Positions 37,835 through 47,497 of a stretch of 64,000 nt of DNA are shown piece by piece. Within the stretch, counting starts at the first letter, position 1. Each line of letters begins with the position of its first letter. Origin of the DNA: Coraliomargarita algicola (GTDB taxonomy: Bacteria; Verrucomicrobiota; Verrucomicrobiia; Opitutales; Coraliomargaritaceae). The stretch spans positions 2,232,001 through 2,296,000 of the forward strand of contig NZ_CP138858.1 of assembly GCF_033878955.1 (NCBI RefSeq), given 5' to 3'. A program made the position numbers and the translations under genes. Below the pieces are notes generated by a model. It saw nothing but the letters and a program-made list of their open reading frames with translations, ran no database searches and was not told where the DNA came from.

Positions 37835-38797
37835 ATGAAACTATCCGACTCCCTTCCCGAAGAACTGCGTCAGACACGTGCAGTCGAAGTGCTAGAACGC
37901 TCGCTCGCACAAAATCGACTGGGCCATGGCATCCTGCTACACGGCGAGAGTTTGGAAAACCTCGAAACAATTGTGCGCGCAATCGCCGCCCACCTGTTGG
38001 AAACGATGCGCAACCCCTTCGAACACCCGGACTGTTTCATCCTACGCCCCAGCGGCAAAGCTCGCTTGATCAAGGTGGGCAAGACAGAAGAAAACAACAC
38101 CATGCGCAAGCTGGTCATCGACATTGCTAAAAGCTCCAACCAAGGCGGCCGCAAAGTCGGCATCGTCATCGACGCAGACCGCATGAACCCCGCCTCAGCC
38201 AACGCCTTTTTAAAGACCCTCGAAGAGCCACCTGCCGGCACCACCTTGTTTTTGCTCACAACCCGTCCTTACGATTTACTCGATACCATTCGCAGTCGCT
38301 GCCTCAATTTCCGCATTCCATCGACGCTGGAAACCATTCAACACCCCGACTGGGCATCCTGGGTAGTCTCCTACCGTGAATGGCTCGGACGCCTGATAAA
38401 AGGTCCCAACAAGAAGACCATCCCCCACATTATGATGGGAGCCTACGGCCTCAACGCCCGCTTTCAAGCGATCCTCAATGAAATGACCGCGACCGCTTGG
38501 AAAACGCAAAAGGAAAGCCTGCCGGAGCATATCACCTCCGATGAAAAAGACGCGATGGAGGTCGGCCTCAGCAAGGGCTACCGCAAACAACTCTTTGGAG
38601 AAATCGAAAAAGCCACCGCCGGCTTCGCCCGCGACATCGAAACCCTCAACACCGGTGAACTCCCCGCCAGCGCCCTACACCGCGCCACCGAAGCATTGGA
38701 AAAATCCGCGGGCTTGATGGAGATCAACTTCAACCAAGTCGCCGCACTGGAGCTCTTCTTCCTAAGCTCCCTACGCATATGGACAACAGCGAGGTAA
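37835..38797 (+). CDS. DNA polymerase III delta-prime-like clamp-loader subunit
   Basis: 320 residues. The AAA+ clamp-loader fold is seen in HGILLHGESLENLETIVRAI, KVGIVIDADRMNPASANAFL, KTLEEPPAGTTLFLLTTRP and DTIRSRCLNFRIP (the SRC motif). The P-loop is HGESLENLE, lacking GKT, as expected for a delta-prime subunit that does not hydrolyse ATP; the usual zinc-binding Cys are absent. It would stabilise the clamp loader with DnaX and HolA. The N-terminus is short and direct. Confidence 0.8.
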   Translation: MKLSDSLPEELRQTRAVEVLERSLAQNRLGHGILLHGESLENLETIVRAIAAHLLETMRNPFEHPDCFILRPSGKARLIKVGKTEENNTMRKLVIDIAKSSNQGGRKVGIVIDADRMNPASANAFLKTLEEPPAGTTLFLLTTRPYDLLDTIRSRCLNFRIPSTLETIQHPDWASWVVSYREWLGRLIKGPNKKTIPHIMMGAYGLNARFQAILNEMTATAWKTQKESLPEHITSDEKDAMEVGLSKGYRKQLFGEIEKATAGFARDIETLNTGELPASALHRATEALEKSAGLMEINFNQVAALELFFLSSLRIWTTAR

Positions 38798-38872
38798 GCC
38801 GTGCTTCGCACAGAGTGAAAGTTAAAGATTCTATAGGATAGATTGTAATTTAATAGAATAAACTCCCCCTGC

Positions 38873-39688
38873 CTAGACGGCCCATCCTGGAAATTGACAC
38901 GCAGTTAGTGCCTCTTCGAGTGGGGGAAGTTCCGGATGCCATTGCTTCTCCCATTCCAGGCTTACGGGGCCGCTAAATTCTGCATCACACAATATTCGAA
39001 AGATCGGAATTAGGGGGAATTCGCCGCAACCGGGAATGCAATAGCTCGGCTTGTCGTTGAGACTTTGTGGCTGCGGGCTGTCTTTGAAATGAATATGGCT
39101 GACCCATGGGCGGATCGCTCGCCACGTATAATCTGGCTCTTCTCGTCCCTTGAACCATGTGTGATGCGAGTCCCATAGAATTCTCGCGGGCTTTTTCAGA
39201 ACTCTTTGAAGCTTCTGGATAGTTTTGCTGGTTGTTAATATACTATGCGTTTCAATCATTATATCTACGCGCCAGTTGTTTTTAGCTTTTTGAGCGTTCC
39301 ACCAGTCGAAGAAAATATTTGCCTCCACTAAATGGCTGTTTGCTGCAGATGCCTGCGATGGTTTGCCATCGAATACTCTTAGCAAGGGGACTTCCAATGC
39401 GTCTGCCCATGGAGCTAATTCCAATAGATCTTGCCAGTCTTTGGGAGATTGCCCCAGCATTCGGCAGGATGAGTTTAGGGAGTTGATCTTGACGGGGAGC
39501 TTCTTGATTTCAATCTGAGCTTGTTGGGTGGTTCCGAAATGTTGTCGAAGCACTTGTGTTAAATCCATACTCGAAGCAAGTGTTCTCAATTCGATAGATT
39601 GTATATTATGCGTTTCCGCCAAATGAATAATTTGGTTAAACGTGGCTTGCGGGCAGCCCAGACTTGAGAATGAGCGATGTAGATTCAT
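38873..39688 (-). CDS. Sugar phosphate isomerase/epimerase-like TIM barrel
   Basis: 271 residues. AP_endonuc_2/xylose-isomerase-like TIM barrel: an early LRTLASS strand, VDIMIETHSILTT (metal-ligand Glu), RILWDSHHTWFKG (Asp/His ligands), HIHFKDS and VSLEWEKQW (last Glu). Likely a metal-dependent isomerase or epimerase acting on a sugar or keto-acid. It is the last gene of the LacI/GH28 arm, 45 nt after the GH28-like gene, and more AT-rich than the flanking housekeeping genes. Confidence 0.82.
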   Translation of the reverse strand: MNLHRSFSSLGCPQATFNQIIHLAETHNIQSIELRTLASSMDLTQVLRQHFGTTQQAQIEIKKLPVKINSLNSSCRMLGQSPKDWQDLLELAPWADALEVPLLRVFDGKPSQASAANSHLVEANIFFDWWNAQKAKNNWRVDIMIETHSILTTSKTIQKLQRVLKKPARILWDSHHTWFKGREEPDYTWRAIRPWVSHIHFKDSPQPQSLNDKPSYCIPGCGEFPLIPIFRILCDAEFSGPVSLEWEKQWHPELPPLEEALTACQFPGWAV

Positions 39689-39733
39689 GATGTCGGTATC
39701 ATGTACGATAACAATGATAGTGTTTAAGGGGGA

Positions 39734-40918
39734 TCATTCCATTATTGTGAATCCAGTATCGTTGAGTCTTAGGCCCTCGACATTTTTGAATATGGGGTAG
39801 GATTCGTTTGTTTGTTCGGTAATATTAAAGGTGCAATGATTGAAAGAAATGTCTTTGATTATCGCATCTTTTCGTCCAACTACGAGTGGGAATTCTCCGC
39901 TGTTGGACGTAATGTTGGAGAAATGAATCTCTTGGATGTAATCTACGAGATTATCCGGATTGATGAAGAGCTTGATTGGTGCACCAGTCACTCGATCAAG
40001 TACGATGTTATTAAAGTTTAGATTACGAACCTGTGTATAGTTTTGGCTGAAGTCTGTTGGATTTGAGTGATCGGGCAATTCAATGGTAAGCCCTTGTCTT
40101 GAGTCTGTTATAATCAGATCAGAAAAAGTGCAGTTTTGGATGGAACCATCATTACGCCATGCAATTCGAATGGCGTTGTGCATTGAACTCAGAACACATC
40201 CTTTCACTGAAATCCGTTCGCAACTACGAGGTGATTTTAGGGTTTTTGTGTTGGCGCGTACGATGATGCTATCATCGCCGGAGTGGATAATGCAGTTGCT
40301 GATAGTCACATCACTGGAGCAATTTATATGAATGCCGTCAGCATTCGGATAGTCGGGATTACAGTACATCTTGACCGAATTTGCAGAGACATATTGACAG
40401 TTGTTGATCCAGCACCCCCAGCCTCCGGCCATTTCCTTCATAGTGAAATTGCACAAATTTACGTTCTTACTGCTCATGACAAAGATCATGCGGGCCGGTA
40501 GTAAGTCAGTATTTCGAACATAACATTGCTTGCCGTTCTCGTCCGTTTTCAAGTCACAGAAGGCACTTCCATTGCAATCAATGATTCCCATGCCAGTGAT
40601 TGAAACGTTTTCGGCCCCACCAATGTATATCAAGCATCGGTTAGTTGCGCGTGGTGCATCTTTCTTATCGAGTTCGTCGCTGTCGAAATCGGGATAGTCT
40701 GCTCCGTCTGTGCTGGCGGCTAGTGTGGCGTTTGCTTCAATCTGAAGTTCGATGTTTGAATATAAGTGGATTGTTCCTGTAATGTATCTTCCATCCGCAA
40801 CGCAGACGCGTCCGCCGCCAGAGTCTCGGCATGCATTGATCGCTCTTTGAATTGCTTGTGTATTGACGGTTTCGCCGTCACCGACTGCGCCGTAATCTGA
40901 AATGTTGTAATGTCTCAT
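39734..40918 (-). CDS. GH28-like right-handed beta-helix protein (polygalacturonase family)
   Basis: 394 residues, no signal peptide, so cytoplasmic. Pectate-lyase-3/GH28 fold: ISDYGAVGDGETVNTQAIQR, then YPNADGIHINCSSDVTISNC and HSGDDSIIVRA, which keep the GH28 Asp residues (NxD and DD). The His region is SSMHNAIRIAW instead of GHG-I-IGS. The usual RIK is replaced by QGLTIELPD. It may act on an unusual uronate oligomer. ATG overlaps the lacI-type stop by 4 nt (ATGA, 40915-40918), so the two are translationally coupled. Confidence 0.78.
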   Translation of the reverse strand: MRHYNISDYGAVGDGETVNTQAIQRAINACRDSGGGRVCVADGRYITGTIHLYSNIELQIEANATLAASTDGADYPDFDSDELDKKDAPRATNRCLIYIGGAENVSITGMGIIDCNGSAFCDLKTDENGKQCYVRNTDLLPARMIFVMSSKNVNLCNFTMKEMAGGWGCWINNCQYVSANSVKMYCNPDYPNADGIHINCSSDVTISNCIIHSGDDSIIVRANTKTLKSPRSCERISVKGCVLSSMHNAIRIAWRNDGSIQNCTFSDLIITDSRQGLTIELPDHSNPTDFSQNYTQVRNLNFNNIVLDRVTGAPIKLFINPDNLVDYIQEIHFSNITSNSGEFPLVVGRKDAIIKDISFNHCTFNITEQTNESYPIFKNVEGLRLNDTGFTIME

Positions 40919-41943
40919 TTGATAAAGCTTTCGTTTTCTACCCAGACACCTTCGAATAAGAGACTAGACGGTTTGGCAGGAATGCCCATTTCTCCGCGTC
41001 GAATCATCGAAACGAGTAAATCAACGGCAGCGGCACCGATGGCTTCGCCATCTTCATCAATGCCGGACCAAGCTCCTTCGGAATCATTTAATGTGGGGAT
41101 GGCCAATTTACAGGCTTGTGTCGTATCCACGTTCATTTGTTGAAGAAATTCTGGTAGTCTGTAAGGCACAGTCAGCAGTCCGTCTGGCTTGATTGAATTA
41201 AACCATTCCGAAAAACTATTCAGAGAAAAACTGTCTCCCGTAAAGGCCGGCAATGTCGGCAAGTTCGGGTTCTTGGCAAGGTGAGTCATGTATCCCGCAA
41301 GGTAGTTGTTATTCGCTCGGTTGTCGTGGAATTGGGGTATCGCAAATCCGATACGCTTACAGCCCACGCGTATCAGGTTTTGCATGCACAGCATGGCTGC
41401 ATGAAATTGGTGATTATTGACAACGTGAAATCTCGGATTACATAGACTGTAGCCAAAGCTGACGCATGAAAAATTCCGGAAATCGAAGTCATCAATACGG
41501 TCGATACCCCGTGGTTGCGGACAAAGTAATATTCCCTTAACTCCACGTGCTATCATGATCTGTCGCAGTCTGCTTCCAGTGATCTTACTCCGATCAAAAT
41601 CAAATACTTTCAGTTGATAGCCATAGGTCTCGGCTTGCTTGGAGGAGCCGACTAGGTACTGCTTGAAAGGTCGTGCGTTGGGGGATTTTTCTAGCGGATG
41701 ACGATTTATGAGAAATGCCAGTGTGCCTCGGAAAATACCTTGGCGACCAAGATTCTTATAGGTGGCCAATTGAGACAAGAAGGGGTCTGGTTGATACCCC
41801 ATTTCTTTCGCAACTTTCAGTATGCGTTCTTTCGTCTTGTCAGCCAAAGTAGGGCTGTTGCTAAGTGCTAAGGAGACCGTAGAAGGGTGGACCTTTGCTG
41901 CTGCAGCAATATCCTTTTGAGTGTATTTACGTCCGACTCCCAT
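40915..41943 (-). CDS. LacI-family transcriptional regulator
   Basis: 342 residues. N-terminal HTH and hinge: YTQKDIAAAAKVHPSTVSLA, then RILKVAKEMGYQPDPFLSQL. The periplasmic-binding-like effector domain follows (GILLCPQPRGIDRIDDFDF; FHVVNNHQFHAAM; DGLLTVPYRLPEF). As a member of this locus it probably senses a glycan breakdown product and controls both arms. It is 83 nt downstream of the symporter gene and coupled to the GH28-like gene. Confidence 0.9.
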   Translation of the reverse strand: MGVGRKYTQKDIAAAAKVHPSTVSLALSNSPTLADKTKERILKVAKEMGYQPDPFLSQLATYKNLGRQGIFRGTLAFLINRHPLEKSPNARPFKQYLVGSSKQAETYGYQLKVFDFDRSKITGSRLRQIMIARGVKGILLCPQPRGIDRIDDFDFRNFSCVSFGYSLCNPRFHVVNNHQFHAAMLCMQNLIRVGCKRIGFAIPQFHDNRANNNYLAGYMTHLAKNPNLPTLPAFTGDSFSLNSFSEWFNSIKPDGLLTVPYRLPEFLQQMNVDTTQACKLAIPTLNDSEGAWSGIDEDGEAIGAAAVDLLVSMIRRGEMGIPAKPSSLLFEGVWVENESFIK

Positions 41944-42026
41944 GGTAATGGATTTATCTAGATAAGAATGTTTGAAGTCAAAGCGGATAGTTGAATTTTT
42001 CTACCCTTCCCGCGAGTTGGAGTTAA

Positions 42027-43817
42027 CTATGATTTAGGATCGGTTCCTTTATCTATAGGTTTTTTGCTCCGGTACCCCGCAAAAACAAATAATAATCCCG
42101 TAAGGGAAACACTGCCACCAACAAAGAGGATACCTAGTCGGCCATCGATCCCCCAGCCATTGCCAGGGACAAACATGATCAGACAGATGGCAACTCCAAT
42201 TACTATAGCAAAAAAACCTAGAATACGTTCCTGTGAGCTGTCGTTGGCCTCGCCGACTTCCTGCTCAAAGTCTACTGGAGTATTCATGGTGCGGAAAAAA
42301 TCATCAACTTGCGCTTTATACTTAGGTGAGGCGTATTTCCAGAACGGCATAGTTAGCATAAAAATTGCAGCGGCTAACCCCAGCTTGAGCAGGATTCCCC
42401 AATGCCATTTATGAGGATCATGCATTAGAGGTACATCCTTCACCACATCTTTACCGGAAAAATACATAAATAGACCGACAGGCCAAACCATGATCATGGT
42501 AACAAGTGCCGACCAACTTGGTACCTTGCGAATAAAAAGTCCCAATAGCAGTGGAACTTGCGAGGTCGGTATCAACAGGCCAAGTATGAGCATAAAGCGG
42601 AAAATTCCTTTACCTTCCTGGCGTGATAAATACAGAGAAATGAATATGATGCCTGCACCGCATAGTAGAGTCCAGACTTGTCCAATGCGCAATTGTCCTT
42701 TTGGACTCGGCATTTTGCGACCGCGAAGTCGTAACAAGGGCGGAAGGATGTTTTTGACTAAAGTAGCTGAGTTGCCGTTAAGTCCACTGTCCATACTACT
42801 CATCGTTGCTGCGAAGATTGCGACGGCGATTAATCCCGACATCCCGAGTGGAAGTAAGTTAAGGCTGGTTATCGCGTAGGCGGATTCTGCTGGAGAGGCG
42901 ATATTCATCGCTTCAACTTCCTGGGAAAAACACAGCTTGGCTACAATAGGAGGGATAATCCATATCACGGAGCCTATCGTCATGAGTATGCAAGCCAACC
43001 AAGCTGCTTTGCGTGCATCGCGACCATCCTTGGTTGCAAAATAGCGCGGAGCCGAGGAGAGTGAATTGTAGCTAATGACATGTTCCAAAGTGACTGCGAT
43101 TGCCCAATAGATGGAGAAGTCGATCATTTCGTCGGAGAATTCCACCGTATTGATGAATTTGAAGTGCTCATTAAGCCCCTGTGCCTCGATCATGCCGAAC
43201 ATGCCACTGCCCCACCCCACGTACTTGAGTGATAGAATGGCCACCAAGACTGTAATTGGAATCAGTATCAGGCTTTGTAAAAAGTCGGTCGCCTTGACGG
43301 CCCAGCTGCCTCCAATCATTGAGTAAATCACTACTACGACGCCGATAACCAAAATCGTGGACTCGATATCGAATCCGAAAATTGCAGACGTAAAGATTGA
43401 CAATCCATATAGATGGAGGGCGGCGACATACGCGTAGAAGACGAAGCCCGAGTAAGCCACGTATTGTTCTGTAGTTGGACCGAAGCGTTTGCGCACGACT
43501 TCTGCGGATGTGGTCATTCGCAGTTGGCGATATCGCGGAGCTAAATACACCGCGTTGAATAGAAATCCCAAGCTATTGGATAGAAATATGATTGTAACGG
43601 TCCATCCAGCATTATAAGAGACGCCAGCTGCACCGGTGAACGTCCACGCGCTGAAGGTGGTCATAAATACGCTGGTTCCAATTAGCCACCAGGTTCCGCG
43701 ACAGCCATTACGAAAGTAATCATTCGAGTCTTGATTGAATTTTTTAAAAACAAGCGAGACGGTAACCAGCAGGAGTAAATAAGCGGCGATGATGATGAAT
43801 TCGATTGTTTGTTCCAT
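42027..43817 (-). CDS. Sodium:solute symporter (SSS family)
   Basis: 596 residues from ATG 43817, where the first helix starts (TIEFIIIAAYLLLLVTVSLV); upstream codons are not membrane-like. About 13-14 helices, with TTFSAWTFTGAAGVSYNAGW and ATMSSMDSGLNGNSATLVKN as the family signatures near the Na+ sites. It would import sugars or uronates at the inner membrane. Its position at the head of the left arm of the glycan locus supports a product of PL6/GH28 as substrate. Confidence 0.9.
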   Translation of the reverse strand: MEQTIEFIIIAAYLLLLVTVSLVFKKFNQDSNDYFRNGCRGTWWLIGTSVFMTTFSAWTFTGAAGVSYNAGWTVTIIFLSNSLGFLFNAVYLAPRYRQLRMTTSAEVVRKRFGPTTEQYVAYSGFVFYAYVAALHLYGLSIFTSAIFGFDIESTILVIGVVVVIYSMIGGSWAVKATDFLQSLILIPITVLVAILSLKYVGWGSGMFGMIEAQGLNEHFKFINTVEFSDEMIDFSIYWAIAVTLEHVISYNSLSSAPRYFATKDGRDARKAAWLACILMTIGSVIWIIPPIVAKLCFSQEVEAMNIASPAESAYAITSLNLLPLGMSGLIAVAIFAATMSSMDSGLNGNSATLVKNILPPLLRLRGRKMPSPKGQLRIGQVWTLLCGAGIIFISLYLSRQEGKGIFRFMLILGLLIPTSQVPLLLGLFIRKVPSWSALVTMIMVWPVGLFMYFSGKDVVKDVPLMHDPHKWHWGILLKLGLAAAIFMLTMPFWKYASPKYKAQVDDFFRTMNTPVDFEQEVGEANDSSQERILGFFAIVIGVAICLIMFVPGNGWGIDGRLGILFVGGSVSLTGLLFVFAGYRSKKPIDKGTDPKS

Positions 43818-43948
43818 GTGTGAAAAGATATCTTGGATTAACGAAGGATGCCCGTGGCAGTGAGGGTATGTGGATCGCAGTCGTTCTGATGAGGTGAGAA
43901 ACATGCACGCTGCACATTTGGGAACTTGGATCAAAGTCGAAGGAATTA
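43818..43948. promoter_or_regulatory. Divergent promoter region of the glycan locus
   Basis: 131 nt separate the symporter (minus) from the hydroxyacid dehydrogenase (plus). Both arms must start here. AACATGCACGCTGCACATTT (with TGCA-N3-TGCA) is a possible operator for the LacI-type protein, and ATGCGCAT is a perfect palindrome at the dehydrogenase start. Neither can be assigned from one copy. Confidence 0.4.
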
Positions 43949-45037
43949 ATGCGCATGAAATTTGGGCTGATTGCCGTGGGAGATGCAAAAGCTAGAACAA
44001 ATGTATTGAACTCATCAGAACAAACTCGATCTACCTCCGGAGCGGTCACAAACGCTCCGACATTTGCACTTATTCCCGATGAAGTGAACGAGTTCTTTCC
44101 GCCATCTTTACAGGAAAGAGCTCAGACGCATTATCGAGAGAGCGTTTGGTTGAACCCTGGAGCCCCGTCCTATCCGCAGTTGGAATCTGCAACTGTTTTG
44201 GTCGGTGCATGGCGATTACGTGATATTCCGATTGATTTCTTAAAAAGCCGCGGTGGAAACCTTGAATATTTGTGCCTACTGGTGGGATCGCCGAAGCGCT
44301 CAATAACGAGAAAACATATTGAAGAGGGGCTGCTCGTTACCAATTGGGGGAATGTCTGTAGCCCCAATATTGCGGAAGGAGCCTTGACTTTAATTCTCTC
44401 CAGGTTGCGCGTGATTTATCGATATCGCGATGAGTTGGTTCGTCTTGGGAAATGGAATAATATACGTGCTGAAACGGCTACGCTTATGGGGAAGCGAGTA
44501 TCCATACATGGTTTTGGTAATTTGGCGAGAGCGCTGATCAGGTTGCTGAAGCCCTTTAATGTAAGCATCGCGGTATATGCACCAGGAGTTCCCGTTGAAT
44601 TGATTCGAGCTGTCGGCGCTGTAGCTGTTGATTCGTTGTTTCATTTGGCTGAGAACTGCGATGTTTTTGTGGAAGCAGAGGCCTTACGTGCGGATAATCA
44701 CGGTTGCATAAATCAGTGTGTGCTTTCTCGACTTCCTATTGGAAGTGTATTCGTAAACGTGGCTCGTGGTGCTCTCGTTAACGAAGTCGATCTGGTTCAA
44801 GTGGCTAAGGATCGGGACTTGAAGGTTGCTTTGGATGTTTATCAGCAGGAACCGCTTCCCTCTGATTCACCACTTTTCAGTATTCCTGATGTGCTGCTAT
44901 TACCTCACATGTCTGGCCCGACGAAAGACATCAGATGGATCTGCGGTGAACTGGCACTCGATAACCTCAATCTCTATTATGCCGGACAGCAGCCTAAAAA
45001 TGTAATCGGACTTCAGGAATTTGATCGTATTACCTAA
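43949..45037 (+). CDS. D-isomer-specific 2-hydroxyacid dehydrogenase family protein
   Basis: 362 residues (ATG 43949; ATG 43955 also possible). The NAD-binding domain has KRVSIHGFGNLARALIRLL. The catalytic Arg is in NVARGALVNEVDL, the Glu/Asp region in ALDVYQQEPLPSD, and the His in LLPHMSGPTKD. It reduces or oxidises 2-keto/2-hydroxy acids, reasonable for uronate-derived keto-acids. First gene of the right arm. Confidence 0.85.
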   Translation: MRMKFGLIAVGDAKARTNVLNSSEQTRSTSGAVTNAPTFALIPDEVNEFFPPSLQERAQTHYRESVWLNPGAPSYPQLESATVLVGAWRLRDIPIDFLKSRGGNLEYLCLLVGSPKRSITRKHIEEGLLVTNWGNVCSPNIAEGALTLILSRLRVIYRYRDELVRLGKWNNIRAETATLMGKRVSIHGFGNLARALIRLLKPFNVSIAVYAPGVPVELIRAVGAVAVDSLFHLAENCDVFVEAEALRADNHGCINQCVLSRLPIGSVFVNVARGALVNEVDLVQVAKDRDLKVALDVYQQEPLPSDSPLFSIPDVLLLPHMSGPTKDIRWICGELALDNLNLYYAGQQPKNVIGLQEFDRIT

Positions 45038-45064
45038 TCCCCCGTCGGTGTTAATTGAAATAAT

Positions 45065-45799
45065 ATGAAATGCTTATGCAAAATCCCTGTAACAGCTTGT
45101 CTGCTTTTGTCATGTATTTATTCATGGGACTTGCAAGGAGCGCAGGCAGTAGACCCGAGAGACCCCAATGGGCTCATGCGTTACGCTAAAGCCAATGCAT
45201 CTATGCCGTTCCCTGATATTGCTGAACAAAGGGTGATTTTTCTAGGAGATTCCATCACTGATAATTGGAAGTTGGATGAGTATTTCCCAGGCGAAGGTTT
45301 TATCAACCGTGGAATAGGAGGGCAAGTTACCGAACAGATGCTGGCTCGATTACGGCAAGATGTTATTGCGCTAAATCCGTCGATTGTATGTTTTTTGGGA
45401 GGGACGAATGACATTGCACTCGGTTATTCAAATGAAGCCATACTATCGAATATCCGTAGCATTGCAAAGCAATGTCGTGAGTCTGGTATTCGTCTTATTA
45501 TAAGTTCAATACTGCCCATATCAAACTACCACAAAGATCGTGAAGCGCGGCGTGAACGCAGTAAACTCAGGCCTCCCGCGCGTATTCTAGCCTTAAACGA
45601 TGGGCTGCGGGCAATTGCAGTCGAAGAGGATGCTGATTACTTGGATCTTCACACAGTCTTGGTGGATTCATCTGGACAAATGCCTGCCGATTTCTCGAGC
45701 GACGGCTTACACCCAAATAGTAAAGCGTATGGCACCATGGCTCCATACATTCTAGACGCGATCGGATCCGTTCGGCGCCAGCGGTTTAACTCATTGTAA
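45065..45799 (+). CDS. Exported SGNH/GDSL hydrolase
   Basis: 244 residues, with a signal peptide or lipobox (VTACLLLSCIYSWDLQGAQA). SGNH blocks: VIFLGDSITDNW (Ser), INRGIGGQ (Gly), FLGGTNDIALG (Asn), FSSDGLHPNSKAY (Asp/His). Such enzymes in glycan loci remove acetyl or other ester groups from polysaccharide. It follows the dehydrogenase by 27 nt in the same operon. Confidence 0.88.
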   Translation: MKCLCKIPVTACLLLSCIYSWDLQGAQAVDPRDPNGLMRYAKANASMPFPDIAEQRVIFLGDSITDNWKLDEYFPGEGFINRGIGGQVTEQMLARLRQDVIALNPSIVCFLGGTNDIALGYSNEAILSNIRSIAKQCRESGIRLIISSILPISNYHKDREARRERSKLRPPARILALNDGLRAIAVEEDADYLDLHTVLVDSSGQMPADFSSDGLHPNSKAYGTMAPYILDAIGSVRRQRFNSL

Positions 45800-45866
45800 G
45801 TAAATTTCATCTGCATGAAAAATGTGATCATTGCTAAGTGTATCCGTAGAGATAGGGTTGAAATTA

Positions 45867-46577
45867 ATGTTTAATGTGAGCCCCAGCACATTCGTCCCCA
45901 GGAGATGCCAGAGTAGTCAGCCGCAAACTTGTTCGAGTCGGTCTGCCTTTACACTGATTGAATTACTGTGCGTCATTGCTGTTGTCGGAATTCTCGCAAC
46001 GATATTGCTACCACTGCTTTCTTCTGCACGAGTCCGCGCCAGTTCGGCTGTCAGTTCTAGTAATCTGAGGTCTATTGGTGTGGCTATGCAAATGTACATG
46101 CATGAGCACAAGGGATACCTACCCGGGCCAATCACAAATGCGCAGTTTGCATCTTATTCTAGTAGTCTCGATAAGGGCTTAACCTATTTTCTTGGTACTT
46201 ATCTCGATGCGCCTGAGCCTACGAAGACTAGCCAGGTGTTGAGCTGCTTCACATTTCCTGCGTATCTTGATTATGACCCGAATATGAAGGGGCCAAGCTA
46301 CTTTGCTACGACCTCGGCAAAGATTAATGGGCGCACTCGAAACCCTTGGGGCTATGCAAGTAGTGATCCCGATAAAGTAGGCAGCCCATCTCAGGTGTTC
46401 TACGTTAATGATTTAGATTCAAATGCGACAATGCTGCTAACAGAAATTGATCAGCAATCGCCTCAAGTCAATGGATCCGAGGGGTGGTACACTAAGCTCT
46501 CGCCAACTCCGCTACATAAAAGTCACCGGAATCAACTCTTTCTCGACGGCTCAGTCCGATCTGTCGAAACGAAATAA
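45867..46577 (+). CDS. Pseudopilin-like protein with type IV prepilin N-terminus
   Basis: 236 residues from ATG 45867 (45831 is an alternative). After a 30-residue leader comes SAFTLIELLCVIAVVGILAT, the prepilin cleavage site and hydrophobic helix with Glu5. Then NLRSIGVAMQMYMHEHKGYL and a C-terminal LFLDGSVRSV. This matches the large DUF1559/H-X9-DG-like family of Planctomycetes and Verrucomicrobia, of unknown role, often inside carbohydrate loci. Confidence 0.85.
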   Translation: MFNVSPSTFVPRRCQSSQPQTCSSRSAFTLIELLCVIAVVGILATILLPLLSSARVRASSAVSSSNLRSIGVAMQMYMHEHKGYLPGPITNAQFASYSSSLDKGLTYFLGTYLDAPEPTKTSQVLSCFTFPAYLDYDPNMKGPSYFATTSAKINGRTRNPWGYASSDPDKVGSPSQVFYVNDLDSNATMLLTEIDQQSPQVNGSEGWYTKLSPTPLHKSHRNQLFLDGSVRSVETK

Positions 46578-46613
46578 CCGTCACACAACCCAAAACAACC
46601 AAATACTAATATT

Positions 46614-47435
46614 ATGAAAATAAAATCACTATCTACCGTCGCTGCATCTCTAATGCTATCTGTATTATCAATATCTGCTCAAAGCATCTATTCGGATGAT
46701 TTTTCATCTGGAGGATTCAGTGGCTACACAGTTAGCTCAAGCGCTAATGCTGATCGTGGTGCTGTGATCGTTGATGAAACAACTACTACACCTACGAATC
46801 CTTTTTCTGGTAATGCGGCTCACATCTACGATTTCAAGGATGGCTCAGCGATTCGGGTTCAAAAGGATTATACTCTTACGGCTTCTACGCAATTGGTACA
46901 ATTAATACAGTTTGATGCTGCGCTGGCAACGGCCGCCGATACAACTGATGGCACGCTTGTATTTCGGGTCGCTAATGCTGGAACTAGCATTAGTAGTCAG
47001 AGTAACTCTGCATTTGAGCTTCAATTACGTCAAACGGGGGTTCTAGCTATTTATGGCGCGACCAACAATGGTTTCTCTGATGAAATCAATGTCGCAGGTA
47101 GTAGTTTATCAATTTATGCGAATAGTAGCTCCGATACGATTGTAATGTCGGATTTAGCTGATAACGAACTAACGTTACAAGCCAATGAGTTTGCCGTATA
47201 CTCAAATGGTTCAAAGTTGGGAGTTTGGGGCTTTTTTAGCAACAATTTCTCCTCGTCTGACGGGATTGGCAGTCTGGGATTCGTTAGTAATACAGCCACA
47301 AATGGAACAAATGTCATCATTGACAACATTAGTGTAACTGCAATCCCCGAGCCTTCCGCAACGACCTTGCTGATGGGCTCTTCAGTACTTGTGTTCTCAC
47401 TTAGTCGTCTGGGATATAAAGTAAACCAGAATTAA
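46614..47435 (+). CDS. PEP-CTERM sorted surface protein
   Basis: 273 residues. The signal peptide (LSTVAASLMLSVLSISAQSI) is followed by a beta-rich, Ser/Thr-rich body (SIYSDDFSSGGFSGYTVSSS). The C-terminal sorting signal is IPEPSATTLLMGSSVLVFSL followed by SRLGYK: the PEP motif, membrane helix and basic end read by exosortase. The body resembles a carbohydrate-binding beta-sandwich but cannot be assigned. It sits between the pseudopilin and PL6 genes. Confidence 0.88.
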   Translation: MKIKSLSTVAASLMLSVLSISAQSIYSDDFSSGGFSGYTVSSSANADRGAVIVDETTTTPTNPFSGNAAHIYDFKDGSAIRVQKDYTLTASTQLVQLIQFDAALATAADTTDGTLVFRVANAGTSISSQSNSAFELQLRQTGVLAIYGATNNGFSDEINVAGSSLSIYANSSSDTIVMSDLADNELTLQANEFAVYSNGSKLGVWGFFSNNFSSSDGIGSLGFVSNTATNGTNVIIDNISVTAIPEPSATTLLMGSSVLVFSLSRLGYKVNQN

Positions 47436-47497
47436 TTGTTACATAAATATCGCAGATTTTTCTCACACTGATTTTTGAGTCTCTCCCACCTACATAG

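Noticed and set aside
37731..37982. Upstream extension of nth
   Set aside because: The added 84 residues are not family-like and overlap the start of the divergent clamp-loader gene; ATG 37730 fits the family.
39689..39733. TATCATGTACGATA palindrome before the isomerase gene as a LacI operator
   Set aside because: Symmetry is short and no second copy was recognised in the divergent promoter region, so it is not listed as a site.
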